Positions 61,665 to 64,000 of a stretch of 64,000 nucleotides of DNA are shown here, piece after piece. Source of the DNA: Clostridium aceticum (lineage in GTDB: Bacteria; Bacillota; Clostridia; Peptostreptococcales; Natronincolaceae); the NCBI RefSeq assembly GCF_001042715.1, contig NZ_CP009687.1, forward strand, positions 3,587,418 through 3,651,417. Direction: 5' to 3'. The position numbers were made by a program, and so were the translations under genes. The notes beneath the pieces were generated by a model. The model worked only from the letters and a program-made list of their open reading frames with translations, was not told the DNA's origin and did not search any database. Every line of letters starts with the position of its first letter. The stretch's first letter is position 1.

Positions 61665-62627
61665 TTATAAGTGACTTTTTATTTCCATAATTCTAGATAA
61701 GATCGCCTTAACCGAACCTTGATCAAGAACATAATCAAACTTTATAACATCTTTTTTTTCACCGACTAATCTCTTTACCTCTTCTCCTCTTCCAGGAGAA
61801 ACGATGATTACATCGGATTCCTCAATTACCCTAAGTACTTCTTTCTCGTCTTTACTGGTGGTAGCATTCATCACAAGATTTTCTAAACCTGCTGATTCTA
61901 ATGCGTATTGCACCTTGAAATAAAATTCTTTTGAAAGACTGACTTGCCCAAACTTTGTTTCCTTAGGATATTTAGCAATTCTTACGATGGTTTCCAGATT
62001 AGGATTACTGGCTATACCAAAGACTTCTTTTTTAAAATCTAGCATCAAATCCTTTACTTCATTTACGTGGTTAAAAGCAGTAATAATAATTTGCGTTTTA
62101 TTAATGGTCTCTTCCACAGTTTCACTTCTATTTTGAAGTTCCACTACCGTCATAGGCACTACGTTAAGATCCGTGACTTGACTTAATTCTTTAGCAAAGG
62201 ACTTTGCCTGTTCTATGTTACATTCCACAAAGATGGCATTGATATTTTTTATTAAAAGTTCCTTCTCTTTTACTCTCTCTTGTACAAGAGCAACAAACTC
62301 CTTTATATTTAAGCCCATTTCTACAGCTTCTTCTATGGCTATATCAATAAGCCTGACTACCTTATTCTTTGTTGTATGTTGTTTCCACGTCTTACCCTCT
62401 TCTGCCACAAAGGTTCCTCTGCCTTGGTAAGATATTAGTACACCTTCTTGTTCTAATAGGTTATAAGCGGTTGAGATGGTATTTCTGCTTACTTTCAGTT
62501 TTTGAGATAATTCTCTTTCTGTCGGTAACTTTTCACCTATTTTTAATCTGCCGTTTTTTATATCGTCTATAATATGATTTTTTACTTGGATATAAATCGG
62601 CACTCCACTCTTTCTTTCAATCTCCAT
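61665..62627 (-). CDS. GntR family transcriptional regulator of the glutamate operon
   Basis: 320 residues. N-terminal winged helix of GntR type: [59 protein letters not shown]. The C-terminal 230 residues are a long alpha/beta effector domain that I do not recognise (not UTRA or FadR type). It directly precedes glmS, and a perfect palindrome lies 37 nt upstream of its start, so autoregulation and control of the whole operon is likely. The ligand may be glutamate or a pathway intermediate. Confidence 0.85.
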   Translation of the reverse strand: MEIERKSGVPIYIQVKNHIIDDIKNGRLKIGEKLPTERELSQKLKVSRNTISTAYNLLEQEGVLISYQGRGTFVAEEGKTWKQHTTKNKVVRLIDIAIEEAVEMGLNIKEFVALVQERVKEKELLIKNINAIFVECNIEQAKSFAKELSQVTDLNVVPMTVVELQNRSETVEETINKTQIIITAFNHVNEVKDLMLDFKKEVFGIASNPNLETIVRIAKYPKETKFGQVSLSKEFYFKVQYALESAGLENLVMNATTSKDEKEVLRVIEESDVIIVSPGRGEEVKRLVGEKKDVIKFDYVLDQGSVKAILSRIMEIKSHL

Positions 62628-62663
62628 TTCTGTCTACCACCTCATTTCGACATTTTTCTTGCC

Positions 62664-62681
62664 AATTGGACTGGTCCAATT
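62664..62681. promoter_or_regulatory. Perfect palindrome, likely GntR operator
   Basis: AATTGGACTGGTCCAATT: eight-base arms around TG, 37 nt before the GntR start. The half-site AATTGGAC recurs in the hairpin at 62935-62988. Confidence 0.75.
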
Positions 62682-62785
62682 TTTATGTGTTAATTTGTAT
62701 TTGCTTGCTTTCTTGATTTCATACTAACATGGTTTCACAAATTTGTTTATCCTCAAATTTCACCATATATCCTTATTTTAGATTC

Positions 62786-62799
62786 TGTAAACGCTTTCA
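62786..62799. promoter_or_regulatory. Catabolite-responsive element (cre)
   Basis: TGTAAACGCTTTCA matches the CcpA consensus TGWAARCGYTWNCW at every position. It is about 160 bp upstream of the GntR gene, suggesting carbon control of glutamate fermentation. Confidence 0.7.
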
Positions 62800-62934
62800 G
62801 TGAATTTTATTCTCTCGTTTCTTAACCTAGATTCTCTACAATCCGTTTTTCTCCCTTTTTCAATAAATGAAACCTTGAAATTTCAATCTTTCATCTTGTA
62901 TTTTTTCTGTTATTTGCAAGTGTCTTTATAAAAA

Positions 62935-62988
62935 AAACCAGAATCGATAGGTCCATTTTTAGAAAATTGGACCTATCGATTCTGGTTT
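62935..62988. terminator. Perfect 21-bp-stem hairpin upstream of the glutamate operon
   Basis: Arms AAACCAGAATCGATAGGTCC(A) / (T)GGACCTATCGATTCTGGTTT with a 12-base loop. T-runs flank both sides (TTTTTTTATAAAG on -, TAGTTTTTTT on +). It acts as a terminator or attenuator and contains the AATTGGACC half-site of the GntR palindrome. Confidence 0.75.
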
Positions 62989-63120
62989 GTAGTTTTTTTC
63001 AAGAAAAATCCCTATAAAACCCTCGCCTCTACCTATTGCTATTGCTATCATGTTGGGTTTGTTCTTGAAGTTTGTAATGGACTTATAGTAAATTTCTTAA
63101 ATATTTTTCTTTTACTAAAA

Positions 63121-63134
63121 TGAAAGCGTTTTTT
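63121..63134. promoter_or_regulatory. Second, weaker cre-like site
   Basis: TGAAAGCGTTTTTT fits the left half of the CcpA consensus but lacks the C of the right half. Reported as possible only. Confidence 0.25.
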
Positions 63135-63461
63135 TCAACCCCTCATTTTTTTGAATTTCATCCCTATTTTTAGTGGTAGTATGCTTCATCTTGAAGAGAA
63201 AAAACTTTTTGAAAAAAGTTTTATTTTTTTTATTTATTTATATCATTGTTGATAAATAGCGGTTTGATCCCTTATTTTTTCTTTTTATTCCCTAATTTAT
63301 CCCATCAAATCTTGCTAAAAAAAACTTTCAGCTTGCAAGATGCTTTTTTAAAAAGAAACAACAACTATATATAGCTATACCCTTTAGTCATCCACTATAT
63401 ATAGATATGGGTTTTAATACAATAAAAGCAGCATTACAAAACAATGCATTAAAAACAAAAA

Positions 63462-63494
63462 AAGATAGAGCTAACAGTTATTTAGCTCTATCTT
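63462..63494 (-). terminator. Terminator of the corrinoid-protein gene
   Basis: Stem AAGATAGAGCTAA / TTAGCTCTATCTT around CAGTTAT; on - it is followed by TTTTTGTTTTT. Confidence 0.8.
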
Positions 63495-63658
63495 CTTAAT
63501 GATCCTCTGATGACCATGCTAAAGATTACATATCTCCAGCACTCTTTTATAATGTCCTTGCTATTTATAAACTCTATTGGAACAAAGGGGGTAGAGTTTA
63601 AAAGTATATAGTATTAATAAAGAGGTCATTAAATTGTAATTTACAAACTTCTTTCCTT

Positions 63659-64000
63659 CTAACAACCTAATCCCATTAAGTTCTTGCAGAGAATTACCGT
63701 TTCATCAGCTGTCTCAGCCCATCCGTCTGCATTAATTTCATCGGCCCACTTTTGGCTAGTAGGACCTCCTCCGATAATTACTTTATATTTATCTCTTGCA
63801 TTCTTTTCCTTAAGATATTCAAGCAATTCTTTTTGAGCACTCATTGTCGTCGTCAACAATGCACTGGCTGCAATAATCTTTGCCCCAACCTCCTCAGCTT
63901 TTGCTAAGAATTCTTCTGGTTTTTTGTCTATACCGATATCATAAACCTTCAAACCTGCAGCTGTTAACAATGCCCCTACGATGTTTTTACCTATATCATG
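63659..64000 (-). CDS. Corrinoid (B12-binding) methyltransferase protein, truncated by window edge
   Basis: The frame stays open to base 64000, so 113 residues of the C-terminal part are seen. The visible N-terminal end reads HDIGKNIVGALLTAAGLKVY, the distal part of the D-x-H-x2-G cobalamin motif of MtbC/MttC-type corrinoid proteins, followed by KIIAASALLTTTM and KVIIGGGPTSQKWADEINAD with the G-G nucleotide-pocket signature. It carries a methyl group between a substrate methyltransferase and an acceptor. Partner genes must lie to the right. It is the only recognised methyl-carrier corrinoid protein in the window. Confidence 0.9.
   Translation of the reverse strand, partial: HDIGKNIVGALLTAAGLKVYDIGIDKKPEEFLAKAEEVGAKIIAASALLTTTMSAQKELLEYLKEKNARDKYKVIIGGGPTSQKWADEINADGWAETADETVILCKNLMGLGC

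Larger units (their letters stand above)
62628..63658. other. 1-kb leader/intergenic region upstream of the glutamate operon
   Basis: No supported ORF. It contains a GntR-type palindrome, a cre-like site, a perfect 21-bp-stem hairpin, a second weaker cre-like match and a terminator for the corrinoid gene on the right. Promoter of the operon presumably lies near 62700-62900, but I cannot fix it. Confidence 0.5.

Noticed and set aside
63309-63341. Hairpin ATCTTGC...GCAAGAT as a terminator
   Set aside because: Only 7 bp of stem and a long loop; not convincing.

Overview
The window reads as chromosome of a low-GC, Gram-positive, spore-forming, amino-acid-fermenting anaerobe of the Clostridia. 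Evidence: a GerA-type germinant receptor operon and a CotF-type coat protein, A-type flavoprotein, SigI/RsgI, AT-rich intergenic DNA, and a complete B12-dependent methylaspartate route of glutamate fermentation. An Alkaliphilus/Natronincola-like clostridium is my best guess, from general gene content only. No rRNA, tRNA, CRISPR array, transposase or phage gene was recognised.

Layout. 1-3892 (+): gerA (cut by the left edge)-gerC-small D subunit-gerB germination operon. 3900-5378 (-): malQ. 5819-8373 (+): ECF sigma factor, zinc-finger anti-sigma and an unknown membrane protein. 8432-17629 (-): an unusual cluster of three URO-D-superfamily (MtaA/CmuA-like) methyltransferase homologues interleaved with an MFS carrier and a sodium/solute symporter, next to a sigma-54 activator; a -24/-12 promoter precedes the first gene. 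17880-25985: small and sporulation-related ORFs, mutY, ung, thpR, an EamA permease and the sigI-rsgI pair. 26411-33538: two divergent cassettes, each a PII-like small protein plus a CPA2 cation/H+ antiporter, flanking a chemoreceptor and a secreted protein. 33908-36227: a split ArsP-like permease (one half fused to a ferredoxin domain), a cupin and a Crp/Fnr regulator. 36250-38337: a YbaK-type deacylase and an A-type flavoprotein. 38380-43933 (-): nikABCDE-like nickel/peptide ABC transporter. 44327-46177 (-): MATE pump and MarR regulator.

46422-64000: glutamate block. A YcbA/YcbB-like two-component system and gltS run on +. On the - strand, GntR regulator, glmS-glmL-glmE (glutamate mutase), methylaspartate ammonia-lyase, two-subunit mesaconase, then citD-E-F-C-X-G, here read as citramalate lyase with its ligase and cofactor-loading enzymes. 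Together they import glutamate and convert it through 3-methylaspartate, mesaconate and citramalate to acetate and pyruvate. A perfect palindrome in front of the GntR gene, a cre-like site and a 21-bp stem hairpin lie in the 1-kb leader. The right edge cuts a corrinoid (B12-binding) protein gene.

Between genes I see at least four families of short dispersed repeats, several with terminal inverted repeats and no coding capacity; two copies sit inside operons (nikA/nikB and citX/citG). The best candidates for an undescribed system are the triple URO-D-like methyltransferase cluster, which has no intact corrinoid gene beside it, and the duplicated PII-like/antiporter cassettes.
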